From positions 1 through 51,365 of the forward strand of contig NZ_JBQCEE010000253.1 in NCBI RefSeq assembly GCF_051960575.1: a stretch of 51,365 nt of DNA, read 5' to 3'. Positions 1 through 7,342 of the stretch are shown in pieces. The position numbers and the translations under genes were made by a program. The notes under the pieces are model-generated. The model saw only the letters and a program-made list of their open reading frames with translations. It did not search any database and was not told the origin of the DNA. Within the stretch, counting starts at the first letter, position 1; each line of letters starts with the position of its first letter. This stretch comes from JBQCEE01 sp051960575. Lineage in GTDB: Bacteria; Actinomycetota; Actinomycetes; Mycobacteriales; Jatrophihabitantaceae.

Positions 1-806
1 GACTGGTCGGACGCGCGCTCGAGCTTGCCGACCTCACGCAGCGCAGCCTCGCGGACCTTGTCCGGCAGATCGGCAGCCTCGACACGCGCGCGGTAGTCCT
101 CGGCGCCGTCGGGCTCGTCCTCGCCCAACTCCTTGCGAATAGCGGCGAGCTGTTCGCGCAACAGGAACTCGCGTTGCCGCTTGTCCATACCTTCGCGGAC
201 GTCGTCGCGAATCTTCTCGGTGACCTCGAGTTCGGCGAGGTGTTCGCGTGCCCACTCGAGCACCCGCTCGATCCGCTGCTCGACATCGGGCGTCTCGAGC
301 AGTTCGCGCTTCTGCTCATCGGACAGGTACGGCGCGTAGCCGGCGAGGTCGGCGAGTTCGGAGGGATCGGTCAGCCGTTGGACGGAGTCGATGACCTGCC
401 ACGCGTTGCGCCGCTGCAGGATCGCGACGACCAGCTGCTTGTACTCGGCGGCCTGGGCGTGCACCGCCTCGCTGACTGGGCTCGGGTCGACGAGTTCCGC
501 CTCGACCCACAGCGCCGCGCCCGGACCGGTGACGCCGGTGCCGATGCGCACGCGCTCGCCGGCGCGCAGGACGACGGCGCGGGCGCCGCCGGGGATGCGC
601 CCGACCTGCTCGACCGTCGCCACCACGCCGAAGGCCGGGTAACGGTCGGGCAGGCGGGGCGCCAGCAGCAACTGGCCGTCGGCGCCGACCCGGGCGGCGT
701 CGACGACGGCCTGCGCCGCGTCGTCCAGCTCGACCGGGACGACCATCCCGGGCAGCACGACGGCGTCGGGCAGGGTCAGGATCGGGAGATTCAACGTCAC
801 GGACAT
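1..806 (-). CDS. lon: Lon ATP-dependent protease, N-terminal part (runs off the window)
   Basis: Reading the minus strand from ATG at 806 gives MSVTLNLPILTLPDAVVLPG, the typical start of bacterial Lon. About 200 residues of LON substrate-binding domain follow, then the helical linker (KRQREFLLREQLAAIRKELG). Only about 268 of the usual 780-800 residues are present because the gene leaves at position 1; the AAA+ and Ser/Lys protease domains lie outside. Lon degrades misfolded and selected regulatory proteins in the cytoplasm. GAGAGG, 8 nt before the ATG, is the likely ribosome binding site and supports this start. A perfect HAIR operator lies directly upstream, so HspR heat-shock control is expected. 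Pirin lies upstream on the same strand. Confidence 0.95.
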   Translation of the reverse strand, partial: MSVTLNLPILTLPDAVVLPGMVVPVELDDAAQAVVDAARVGADGQLLLAPRLPDRYPAFGVVATVEQVGRIPGGARAVVLRAGERVRIGTGVTGPGAALWVEAELVDPSPVSEAVHAQAAEYKQLVVAILQRRNAWQVIDSVQRLTDPSELADLAGYAPYLSDEQKRELLETPDVEQRIERVLEWAREHLAELEVTEKIRDDVREGMDKRQREFLLREQLAAIRKELGEDEPDGAEDYRARVEAADLPDKVREAALREVGKLERASDQ

Positions 807-807
807 G

Positions 808-858
808 CCAACGGCCTCTCGCTTGAGTGTCGTCGACTCAAGTCCGAGAGGCCGTTGG
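808..858 (-). promoter_or_regulatory. HAIR (HspR) operator nested in a long inverted repeat covering the lon RBS
   Basis: Positions 822-842 read CTTGAGT-N7-ACTCAAG, a perfect match to the HspR-associated inverted repeat known from actinobacterial dnaK, clpB and lon promoters. It sits inside a second perfect 14-bp inverted repeat (808-821 with 845-858, arm CCAACGGCCTCTCG). In lon mRNA the 3' arm of that stem carries the GAGAGG ribosome binding site and ends one base before the ATG. A transcript starting upstream, such as read-through from pirin, would therefore hide the RBS. A transcript starting inside the HAIR would not. The operator call is firm; the RNA role is inferred. Confidence 0.85.
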
Positions 859-890
859 TTGTTCCGTCATCCATGTTCGCCTGCGGCGAA

Positions 891-1865
891 CTACCCCCGC
901 GGCACGTGGGGCATGATCGCGTCGGGCGGGATCACGCCGAGGCGGCCGGCGTGGTAGTCCTCGAGCGCCTGTTGCAGCTCCTCGCGGGTGTTCATGACGA
1001 AGGGGCCGTAGTGCACCATCGGCTCGCCGATCGGCTCGCCGCCGAGCAGGATCACCTCGAGGGAGTTGCTGCGCGAGTCCTGCTTCGTATCGGCGGTCAG
1101 CGTCAGCCGGTCGCCCTTGCCGAAGACCACGGTGGTGCCGGCGTGCACCTCGTGCCCGTCGGTACCGGCGGTGCCGTTGCCCGCGTAGACGTAGGCGAGC
1201 GCGTTGTAGGTCGGCTGCCACGGCAGGCTGAGGCTCGCGCCGGGGGCGATGGACGCGTGCAGCAGGGTGATCGGCGTGTGCGTCGAACCCGGGCCGACGT
1301 GCCCGTCGACGTCACCGGCGATGACGCGCAGCAACGCGCCGCCGTCGGCGCTCGAGAGCAGCAGCAGGTCCTGCGCCTCGACCGGCTGGTAGGCCGGTGC
1401 CTTCCACTTGTCCTTCGCGGGCAGGTTCACCCAGAGCTGGAAGCCGTTGAACAGGCCACCGCGCTCGACGAGCTGCTCGGGCGGGGTCTCGATGTGCAGC
1501 AGGCCCGACCCGGCGGTCATCCACTGCGTCGCGCCGTCGGTGATGACACCGCCGCCGCCGTGGCTGTCCTGGTGGATGAACTGGCCGTCGATGAGGTAGG
1601 TGACGGTCTCGAAGCCGCGGTGCGGGTGCCAGTTGGTGCCCTTGGGCTCGCCGGCCTCGTACTCCACCTCGCCCATGTGGTCCATCATGATGAAGGGGTC
1701 GAGGTACCGGTACGAGACGCCGGCCAGGGTGCGGCGCACAGGGAAGCCCTCGCCCTCGTAGCCGGTCGGGCCCTGGGTGACGGCCAGTACGGGACGCTCG
1801 GTGTCGCCGAGCGCCGCAGCCTTCACGCGGGGCAGGGTCAGGGTGTCAGCGGTGACGGCAGCCAT
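891..1865 (-). CDS. Pirin family protein
   Basis: 324 residues from ATG 1865, the start with a GGAGG ribosome binding site; an upstream in-frame Met at 1907 is unlikely because it falls in the operator region. It is a bicupin with the pirin metal-site motif HPHRGFETVTYLIDG and a second part of the site in TAGSGLLHIETP, followed by the pirin C-terminal half (GGEPIGEPMVHYGPFVMNT). Bacterial pirins are metal-binding cytoplasmic proteins; some have quercetin dioxygenase activity and others bind regulators. A 7-2-7 palindrome just upstream suggests control by a MarR-type regulator. The stop codon lies inside a 7-bp hairpin (875-891) that may end transcription before lon. Confidence 0.93.
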   Translation of the reverse strand: MAAVTADTLTLPRVKAAALGDTERPVLAVTQGPTGYEGEGFPVRRTLAGVSYRYLDPFIMMDHMGEVEYEAGEPKGTNWHPHRGFETVTYLIDGQFIHQDSHGGGGVITDGATQWMTAGSGLLHIETPPEQLVERGGLFNGFQLWVNLPAKDKWKAPAYQPVEAQDLLLLSSADGGALLRVIAGDVDGHVGPGSTHTPITLLHASIAPGASLSLPWQPTYNALAYVYAGNGTAGTDGHEVHAGTTVVFGKGDRLTLTADTKQDSRSNSLEVILLGGEPIGEPMVHYGPFVMNTREELQQALEDYHAGRLGVIPPDAIMPHVPRG

Positions 1866-1887
1866 GCTCTCCAGCCTCCTCGAATGT

Positions 1888-1903
1888 AGTTGCATCTGCA
1901 ACT
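1888..1903. promoter_or_regulatory. Palindromic operator between pirin and the Ddn-like gene
   Basis: AGTTGCA-TC-TGCAACT is a perfect 7-2-7 palindrome, 23 bp upstream of the pirin ATG in the 91-bp divergent gap. The size and symmetry suit a MarR-family dimer. Either divergent gene could be the target; proximity favours pirin. No regulator gene is adjacent. Confidence 0.5.
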
Positions 1904-1956
1904 GCACGCCCGAACGCGGTGGTGAACCCGACTATTCCATCGGGCAGGCTGGGGTC

Positions 1957-2379
1957 ATGAGCGATCCGACGCAGGTGTTGTTCGGCAAGGAGCACGTGGA
2001 GCGGTACCTGGCCACCGACGGCAAGGAGGGCCACGAGTGGCGCGGCACGGTGTGCCTGCTGCTGTTCACCAAGGGCCGCACGAGCGGCAAGGAGTACATC
2101 CACCCGCTGATCTACCAGGAGGTGGACGGGAAGTACGCGATCGTGGCGTCCAAGGGCGGCGCACCCAAGCCCCCGGAGTGGTACCTCAACCTGCACGCCA
2201 ACCCCGACGACGTCGAGATCCAGGTGCTCGGCGACCGCTTCAAGGTGCGGCCGCACGACGCCGGACCGGACGAGAAGCCGGCACTGTGGAAGGTCATGAC
2301 GCAGGCCTGGCCGGACTACGACGACTACCAGACCAAGACCGACCGCGAGATCCCCGTCGTGGTGCTCGAGCGGGCCTGA
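1957..2379 (+). CDS. Deazaflavin (F420)-dependent nitroreductase family protein (Ddn-like)
   Basis: 140 residues from ATG 1957. The sequence matches the actinobacterial nitroreductase/F420H2-dependent family (DUF385, Ddn of Mycobacterium): an early basic turn (LFTKGRTSGKEYIHPL), the strand and turn YAIVASKGGAPKPPEWYLNLHANP characteristic of the family, and a C-terminal DYQTKTDREIPVVVLE. These split beta-barrel cytoplasmic enzymes transfer hydride from reduced F420 to small substrates; the substrate cannot be told from sequence. The in-frame reading extends upstream to 1777, but that part overlaps pirin and its operator, so the ATG at 1957 is preferred. Convergent with the ChaB gene. Confidence 0.88.
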   Translation: MSDPTQVLFGKEHVERYLATDGKEGHEWRGTVCLLLFTKGRTSGKEYIHPLIYQEVDGKYAIVASKGGAPKPPEWYLNLHANPDDVEIQVLGDRFKVRPHDAGPDEKPALWKVMTQAWPDYDDYQTKTDREIPVVVLERA

Positions 2380-2397
2380 GGCCGCCTCGCCGCAGGG

Positions 2398-2811
2398 CTA
2401 CTGCTTCCGCGCGGACGCGGTGGCCCTGCGGTTCGCCTTCTTGATCGCGTCCACCAGCTCGTCCTTGGTCATCCGCGACCGGCCGGTGATGTCGAGCTGT
2501 TTCGCGACGTCCAGCAAATGCGCCTTGGTGGCGTTCGCGTCGACGCCCTCCGCCGTCTTGCCGCCGCGTCGCGCTGCCGCGCCCTTCTTGGCGGCCTGGG
2601 AGTCCGACGGGCCCTGCTTGCCACCCGCCTTCTCCTCCCAGTGGTCGCCGATCTTCTCGAACGAGTGCTTCAGCGACGAGAACGCGGTGCGGTGCGCGCG
2701 CTCGCCCTCGCCGTACTCGTCCACCGCGGCGTCGTGCGTCTTGCCCCACGTGCGCTGCGCCTTGGCCGACGACCGCGCGACGGTCGAGGACATGTCCTTC
2801 TTCGCCGGCAT
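2398..2811 (-). CDS. chaB: ChaB family protein with C-terminal Rho-N/SAP-like domain
   Basis: 137 residues. Residues about 1-60 form the ChaB domain (TWGKTHDAAVDEYGEGERAH, then HSFEKIGDHWEEKAG). A Lys/Ala-rich linker follows. The last 45 residues (TKAHLLDVAKQLDITGRSRM, then KDELVDAIKKANR) look like the Rho_N/SAP-type helix-extended-loop-helix fold that binds nucleic acids. ChaB was named for E. coli cation transport but has no proven biochemical role; this two-domain form is common in actinobacteria. The charged, small, soluble product suggests DNA or RNA binding rather than transport. It lies 70 bp downstream of sppA on the same strand. Confidence 0.85.
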   Translation of the reverse strand: MPAKKDMSSTVARSSAKAQRTWGKTHDAAVDEYGEGERAHRTAFSSLKHSFEKIGDHWEEKAGGKQGPSDSQAAKKGAAARRGGKTAEGVDANATKAHLLDVAKQLDITGRSRMTKDELVDAIKKANRRATASARKQ

Positions 2812-2881
2812 GGCGTCCTCCCTCAGCGTTGATCCCGATTGGAGGCGTACCCGCTGCCGGCGCAGGCGTCACCGGCCGCCG

Positions 2882-4501
2882 TCAGCGCAGCCGCAGCCCG
2901 GGCATGCGCAGCAGCAGGTCGTCGGCACCGGGCAGGCGGGCCCAGGCGGCGTCAAACGGTGCGGCATGCGCCCACGCCCTCGGGTCGTCGGAGTTCTTCG
3001 GCCGGCCGAGCCGCTGCGCGGGCGACACGCGCACCGCGGGGCGCACCGGCGCGTCGTCGGGCAGGCCGGCGCGGGCGCGGGCGATGCGCACGGCGTCGCG
3101 CAGGCCGCCAAGCTCGTCGACCAGGCCGACGTCGAGCGCGTCGCGTCCGGACCAGACCCGTCCCCGGGCGAGGGGCTCGATCTCGGCGACCGGGCGGCCA
3201 CGGCCGGCCGCGACCTTCGCGACGAAGTCGGCGTAGATCGCGTCGATCGCGGCGGCGAACCGTTCGCGTTCGCCGTCGTCGAACCCCCGGCGGGACGAGA
3301 ACATGAGCGCCCGCTCGCCGCGCTGCACCGAGCCCGTGGTGAGTCCGAGCTTCTCGAGCAGCTCGGTCGTGACGAGCTTGCCGCCGAAGACGCCGATCGA
3401 GCCGGTGAGCGTGGCGGGCAGGGCGACGACCACGTCCGCCGGGCCCGCGACGTAGTAGCCACCGGACGCCGCGAGGGCGCCCATGCTGACGACGACCGTC
3501 TTGCCGGCGGCACGCACGCGCTCGACCTCGCGCCAGATCACCTCGGACGCGACCGCCGAGCCGCCCGGCGAGTCGACGCGCAGCACCACGGCCGGCGCGT
3601 GCTCGTCGGCGAGCGCCGCCCGGAGCGCCGCGGACACCGTGTCGCTGCCGACCTGGCGCCCCATCGGCCCGCGGCGACTGCGGCCCGAGGCGATGCCGCC
3701 GTGGATGTCGACGAGCGCGACGTGCCCGCGGTGGCGCTTCGGCATCGTGCGTGGCGGCTTCCAGCGGTCGGCGAAGAGCAGCTGGGCCTCGGCGCCCACC
3801 CGGTCGCGCATCGCCGCGTACGCCTCGTCGCGGTACCCGAGACGGTCGACGAGGCGCGCCTCGAGGGCCTCGGCCGCGGTCCGCGGGCCGGTGTCGATCA
3901 GCCCGGTGACGGCGTCGGCGGACAGGTCGCGTCCGGCGGCGATGTCGTCGACCGCGGCCGCGAACAGCGAGCCCGCGAGCGCGTCGAGCGAGGCGCGGTG
4001 CGCCTCGGTGAAGTCGCTGCGGGTGATGCGGTCGACGGCGTTCTTGTACTCGTGCCGCTGCTCGAACTGCGGCTCGATGCCGAGCTTGTCGAGCGCGCCG
4101 CGCAGGAAGGTCGTCTCGAGCCCGATGCCGAGTGCGCCGACACTGCCGCCGGGCTGCAGCCAGATCTCGTCGAAGGCCGTGGCCAGCACGTAGGCGGCGG
4201 TGTCGCTGTCGGCGAAGCTCTCGGCCCACGCGAGCGTCGGGCGGCCGGTGCGGGCGAAGGCCTGCACGCCGCGCCGCAGCTCCTGCATGACCGCCCACGG
4301 GAGCGCGCCGCCGACCTTCACGATCAGGCCGCGCACCCGCCGGTCGCGTCCGGCATCGTGCTGGGCCCGCAGCACCGGCCGCAGCTGCGGACGCGAGCGG
4401 GCCTGCAGCCGCGAGAGCAGGTCGTCCGGCTCGGGCGCGGCCGGCGGCTGGGTGAGGTCGAGTTCGAGCAGCAGGGGCGGCCGGCGGCCGGGCAGTGGCA
4501 T
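2882..4501 (-). CDS. sppA: Signal peptide peptidase SppA, long (tandem S49) form
   Basis: 539 residues with two S49 peptidase repeats, like E. coli 67-kDa SppA. The first repeat carries the expected catalytic lysine at about K153 (EYKNAVD). The second carries the nucleophilic serine at about S346 (GALAASGGYY) after the VLRVDSPGGSAVASE strand. SppA cuts signal peptides left in the membrane after signal peptidase action. I see no clear N-terminal membrane anchor, unlike the E. coli enzyme, so this version may be peripheral or cytoplasmic. It sits 31 bp after the DUF/VC0807-like membrane gene on the same strand and may be cotranscribed with it. Confidence 0.93.
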   Translation of the reverse strand: MPLPGRRPPLLLELDLTQPPAAPEPDDLLSRLQARSRPQLRPVLRAQHDAGRDRRVRGLIVKVGGALPWAVMQELRRGVQAFARTGRPTLAWAESFADSDTAAYVLATAFDEIWLQPGGSVGALGIGLETTFLRGALDKLGIEPQFEQRHEYKNAVDRITRSDFTEAHRASLDALAGSLFAAAVDDIAAGRDLSADAVTGLIDTGPRTAAEALEARLVDRLGYRDEAYAAMRDRVGAEAQLLFADRWKPPRTMPKRHRGHVALVDIHGGIASGRSRRGPMGRQVGSDTVSAALRAALADEHAPAVVLRVDSPGGSAVASEVIWREVERVRAAGKTVVVSMGALAASGGYYVAGPADVVVALPATLTGSIGVFGGKLVTTELLEKLGLTTGSVQRGERALMFSSRRGFDDGERERFAAAIDAIYADFVAKVAAGRGRPVAEIEPLARGRVWSGRDALDVGLVDELGGLRDAVRIARARAGLPDDAPVRPAVRVSPAQRLGRPKNSDDPRAWAHAAPFDAAWARLPGADDLLLRMPGLRLR

Positions 4502-4532
4502 GCCCCCACGGTAGGTGGGTCGCGGTGGCGCG

Positions 4533-5192
4533 TCAGACGGCGACGGGCCGGGCCCCCCACCGCAGACGCACGCCCTCGGAGCGAAGGGTGAGGCGCAGCA
4601 GCAGGTACGACACCGCGACGGCGACGCCGGTGAGCACCGGCGAGAGCAGCGTCTTCAGCACGAGGAAGCCGCCGAGCGACGAGGCGGTGAGCAGCCAGAC
4701 GGTGCCGACGGCGTTCACGACGTAGGTCAGCGACCAGACGATCGAGAGGCGGCCGAAGAAGCGGCGCTCGCGCAACCGGTTCGACAGCTCCGGCGGCACG
4801 GGGCAGAACTCGTGGGCGAGCCGGTCGAGCATCGGTCGGCCCGCCAGGGCCGTCGCCGCGATCGCCGTGGCGGTGGCGACGGTGCCGAGCACGGGCTGCA
4901 GGAAGTACAGCGTCGCGCTGCCGGTGATCCACGTCGTGATGGCGCGGAAGGTGAGCAGGCCGGCGCCGACGCCCATGGCGGCGAGCACGGGTTCGCCGCG
5001 CAGCGTGCGGACGACGATGCTGAGGTAGTACCAGGCGAGGGCCGCGATGATGCCGGCGCTCAACCCGACGAGCGCGTAGCCGAGGTAGAAGGCCGCGACC
5101 GGCAGCACCGACACCAGCAGCAGCGTGCGTCCGGCATGACGGGCCAGCGCCCGCCAGTGCGGGAGATCGATGACGTGCGGCTGACCGGACAC
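4533..5192 (-). CDS. VC0807-like integral membrane protein
   Basis: 219 residues from GTG 5192, with AAGGGG upstream as ribosome binding site. Five or six hydrophobic segments are visible: about residues 20-60 (two), 68-90, 100-120, 150-172 and 178-200. The pattern VNAVGTVWLL with a charged loop after NRLRERRFFGRLS matches the family often named 'VC0807 family protein' or DUF3159. Function is unknown and no catalytic motif is evident. Probably the first gene of a run with sppA and chaB. A candidate sigma-70-type promoter lies upstream. Confidence 0.75.
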   Translation of the reverse strand: MSGQPHVIDLPHWRALARHAGRTLLLVSVLPVAAFYLGYALVGLSAGIIAALAWYYLSIVVRTLRGEPVLAAMGVGAGLLTFRAITTWITGSATLYFLQPVLGTVATATAIAATALAGRPMLDRLAHEFCPVPPELSNRLRERRFFGRLSIVWSLTYVVNAVGTVWLLTASSLGGFLVLKTLLSPVLTGVAVAVSYLLLRLTLRSEGVRLRWGARPVAV

Positions 5193-5220
5193 GGCGCCCC
5201 TTCATGTGAGTTTCGTGTTA

Positions 5221-5249
5221 AGAATACGGGACGCAGGCGGGCCCGTCGA
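5221..5249 (-). promoter_or_regulatory. Candidate vegetative promoter for the VC0807-like gene
   Basis: On the minus strand TCGACG (5249-5244), 17 bp and TATTCT (5226-5221) form an acceptable -35/-10 pair. The -10 box is 28 bp from the GTG start at 5192. It lies in one of the few AT-rich spots nearby. Confidence 0.5.
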
Positions 5250-5252
5250 GAC

Positions 5253-5372
5253 CCGAACGGTCGGCTCTGCCCCGGCCGTTCGGCCTGCGCGTCGGACCTG
5301 GGATTCGGCTCGGACGGTAGGGCGCCGGCCCACCCGCCATCCGCCGTCGTCCACATCGGCCGGTTGTCCACA
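5253..5372 (+). promoter_or_regulatory. Upstream region of the G1 peptidase: inverted repeat and DnaA-box-like site
   Basis: The 273-bp gap 5193-5465 holds a perfect 8-bp inverted repeat (CCGAACGG 5253-5260 with CCGTTCGG 5276-5283), inside a further 6-bp pair (GCAGGC 5233, GCCTGC 5283). TTGTCCACA at 5364-5372 is identical to the high-GC actinobacterial DnaA box. A possible -10 TAGCTT is at 5413-5418. Roles are inferred; the same 13-base GGTTGTCCACAGG recurs twice more in the window. Confidence 0.45.
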
Positions 5373-5465
5373 GGCCCCGCGTCGAGCCGCCCGCGGAGGG
5401 ACACGAGCCGCCTAGCTTCCTCGCTCGTCCAGTCCCGAAGTCCGGTCCCGATCGAGGAGAAACCG

Positions 5466-6263
5466 ATGTCACCACTCGTCCGTCCGCTCCGACCGCTGCT
5501 GCTGCTCGCCGCCGCGGCCGTCCCGCTGCTGGCCGCACCGCCCGCGGCCGCCTCGGCGCACCACGTGCTCGCCGACCACCGCATCGTCCGTTTCCATCAC
5601 GGCCACGCCGGCACCCGCGCGCACTCGCTGAACTGGGCCGGCTACATCCGCACCGGCCACGGCTTCACGCACGTCGCCGCATCGTGGCGGGTGCCGACGC
5701 TCGCCCGCACCGCCGCCGGCTACTCGTCGACCTGGATCGGCATCGACGGCGCGACCGCGTCCGACCAGTTCCTGATCCAGACCGGTACCGAGGCCGACCT
5801 CACGCACGGACGCCGCATCTATCGCGCCTGGTGGGAGGTCATCACCCCGACCGACGTCGCACCCGAGGTGCTGTTCCCGACGCTGACGATCCACCCCGGC
5901 GACTCGATCTCGGCGTCGGTCACCCGGCTCGCGTCCGGCCGCTGGACGATGCGGCTGCGGGACGACACGACCAAGGTGAGCGCCTCGCACACGGTGGGCT
6001 TCGCCGGCCCGGGCCGCACCGCCGAGTGGATCCAGGAGGACACCGCGGTCGACAACGCCATCTCGACCGCGCCCGACTGGGGTGTGGTGACCTTCCGGCA
6101 CTGCCGGCTGAACCGGGCCAACCCGTCGCTGCTCCCCCGCGAGGCCGTCGACCTCGTCGACCGGCAGGGCACCCGGGAGGTCGCGACCGGCAACCCGACC
6201 GCTCGCGGCGACGGCTTCTCGGTCACCTGGTTGGCCGGGGGCGTGCCCGCCGCGCTCGGCTGA
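5466..6263 (+). CDS. Secreted G1 family (glutamic) endopeptidase
   Basis: 265 residues from ATG 5466, with GAGGAG 6 nt upstream. Residues 1-31 are a clear Sec signal peptide ending in an Ala-rich AAASA region. The mature part is the eqolisin fold: LNWAGYI, WIGIDGA, then the catalytic Gln (about Q105 in LIQTGTE) and the catalytic Glu in AEWIQED (about E187), the two signature positions of peptidase family G1. These enzymes are pepstatin-insensitive acid proteases, first known from fungi and also present in bacteria. The product should act outside the cell, perhaps at low pH. It stands alone between divergent and convergent neighbours. Confidence 0.9.
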   Translation: MSPLVRPLRPLLLLAAAAVPLLAAPPAAASAHHVLADHRIVRFHHGHAGTRAHSLNWAGYIRTGHGFTHVAASWRVPTLARTAAGYSSTWIGIDGATASDQFLIQTGTEADLTHGRRIYRAWWEVITPTDVAPEVLFPTLTIHPGDSISASVTRLASGRWTMRLRDDTTKVSASHTVGFAGPGRTAEWIQEDTAVDNAISTAPDWGVVTFRHCRLNRANPSLLPREAVDLVDRQGTREVATGNPTARGDGFSVTWLAGGVPAALG

Positions 6264-6286
6264 CCGCCCCGCAGGCCCGGACCACC

Positions 6287-6778
6287 TCAGCCGACGATCT
6301 CGGTGCGGAGCTCACGGATGGCGCCGTCGTGCACCTCGAGCAGCCCCATGGTGGCGTGCGGCTGGCGTCGGCGGTCGGTCGGCGAGCCCGGGTTGAACAG
6401 CCGCTGTCCGGCCTCCGCGGTGTCCCACGGGATGTGCGAGTGCCCGAAGACGACGAGGTCGGCGGACGGGAAGTGCCGGCGCATCCGCGCCGGTCGCCCG
6501 GCCGCCGGCCCGGAGTCGTGCACCATCGCGACCGCGACGCCGGCGAGGTCGAGCTCGAGCGACGGCGGCGCGCCCCAGGCTGCGACGTCGGCGCCGTCGT
6601 TGTTGCCGAGCACGGCCCGCACCGGCGCGAAGGCGGCAAGCTCGTCGAGCACGGCGGCGGTGCAGACGTCGCCCGCGTGCAGGATCAGGTCGACGCCGAC
6701 CAGGCGTTCGGCGACCGCGTCCGGGCAGCGCTTCCAGAACCGGGGTGCGTGCGTGTCGGAGAGGATGGCCACCCGCAT
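6287..6778 (-). CDS. YfcE/MJ0936-type metallophosphoesterase
   Basis: 163 residues from ATG 6778. Contains the calcineurin-like metal-binding blocks in order: SDTHAPR (about 8-14), HAGDVC (about 35-40), GNNDGAD (about 58-64), MVHDSGP (a degenerate GH/HD block) and FGHSHIP (about 109-115). Single-domain proteins of this length hydrolyse phosphodiesters such as cAMP analogues or small phosphate esters with two metal ions in the cytoplasm; the natural substrate is unknown. It converges on the G1 peptidase and diverges from the gene at 6869. Confidence 0.9.
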   Translation of the reverse strand: MRVAILSDTHAPRFWKRCPDAVAERLVGVDLILHAGDVCTAAVLDELAAFAPVRAVLGNNDGADVAAWGAPPSLELDLAGVAVAMVHDSGPAAGRPARMRRHFPSADLVVFGHSHIPWDTAEAGQRLFNPGSPTDRRRQPHATMGLLEVHDGAIRELRTEIVG

Positions 6779-6820
6779 GTGCCCATCGTGCCCGCGCAGC
6801 AGGACTGGCCGGATCGCCCC

Positions 6821-6829
6821 TGTGGACAA
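6821..6829 (-). promoter_or_regulatory. DnaA-box-like site TTGTCCACA (minus strand)
   Basis: TGTGGACAA on the plus strand, within a 90-bp divergent gap, as part of the 13-base motif shared with 5362 and 21311. CAGACT, a plausible -10 for the gene at 6869, follows downstream. Confidence 0.45.
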
Positions 6830-6868
6830 CCCGGGAACGGCGTCCGCGGCACCGCAGACTGCTGCGCC

Positions 6869-7288
6869 ATGACCTTGCGACCGCCGGACGAGACCTTCGT
6901 CCGAACCGACCACGACCTGTTCGACCTCTGGCGCGACCTGATGGGCACGGAGGGCTTCGGCACCCGCAGCCTGTGGCACGTCTTCCTCGGCCCCGACGGC
7001 CGGCTCGAGCCGGTGGTCGTCCCGATCGACGACCTGCCCGCGACCCCGGACACCGAGGTGTTGGCGACCTTCGCGGGCATCCTGCACGACCTGCGGGACG
7101 AGGTGGGCTGGGCCTCGATGGCGGTGCTGCTGTCGCGGCCCGGGCCGGGCACCATGTCCGCGGGCGACCGGGCGTGGGCACGCGCGGTCGGCGTCGCGTA
7201 CGCACGGCTCGGCCCGCGCTGGCCCATGCACCTGGCCACCCGCGGCCACGTGCGGCTGTTCGCCCCGGACGACCTCATCGCCGTGTGA
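6869..7288 (+). CDS. Conserved hypothetical protein
   Basis: 139 residues from ATG 6869. The product is soluble and mixed alpha/beta, with no signal peptide. The stretch VLLSRPGPGTMSAGDRAWAR resembles actinobacterial proteins of unknown function that may be RadC/JAB-like in fold, but no metal-binding HxH motif is seen, so I do not assign a role. A CAGACT -10-like box lies about 10 nt before the start, fitting a leaderless or short-leader transcript. It converges on recD. Confidence 0.7.
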   Translation: MTLRPPDETFVRTDHDLFDLWRDLMGTEGFGTRSLWHVFLGPDGRLEPVVVPIDDLPATPDTEVLATFAGILHDLRDEVGWASMAVLLSRPGPGTMSAGDRAWARAVGVAYARLGPRWPMHLATRGHVRLFAPDDLIAV

Positions 7289-7289
7289 G

Positions 7290-7332
7290 ACGCGGGCGAC
7301 ACGGTCTACGGGCGCAGGCGGTCGGCCCGCGT
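7290..7332. terminator. Candidate bidirectional hairpin between convergent genes
   Basis: ACGCGGGC (7290-7297) and GCCCGCGT (7325-7332) form a perfect 8-bp stem with a long loop in the 54-bp gap between the hypothetical gene and recD. No T-run follows, as is usual in high-GC actinobacteria. Confidence 0.35.
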
Positions 7333-7342
7333 GTCCGGACGG

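Noticed and set aside
5364..5372. Origin of replication from DnaA boxes
   Set aside because: Only three boxes spread over 16 kb, and no dnaA, dnaN, gyrB or rpmH nearby.
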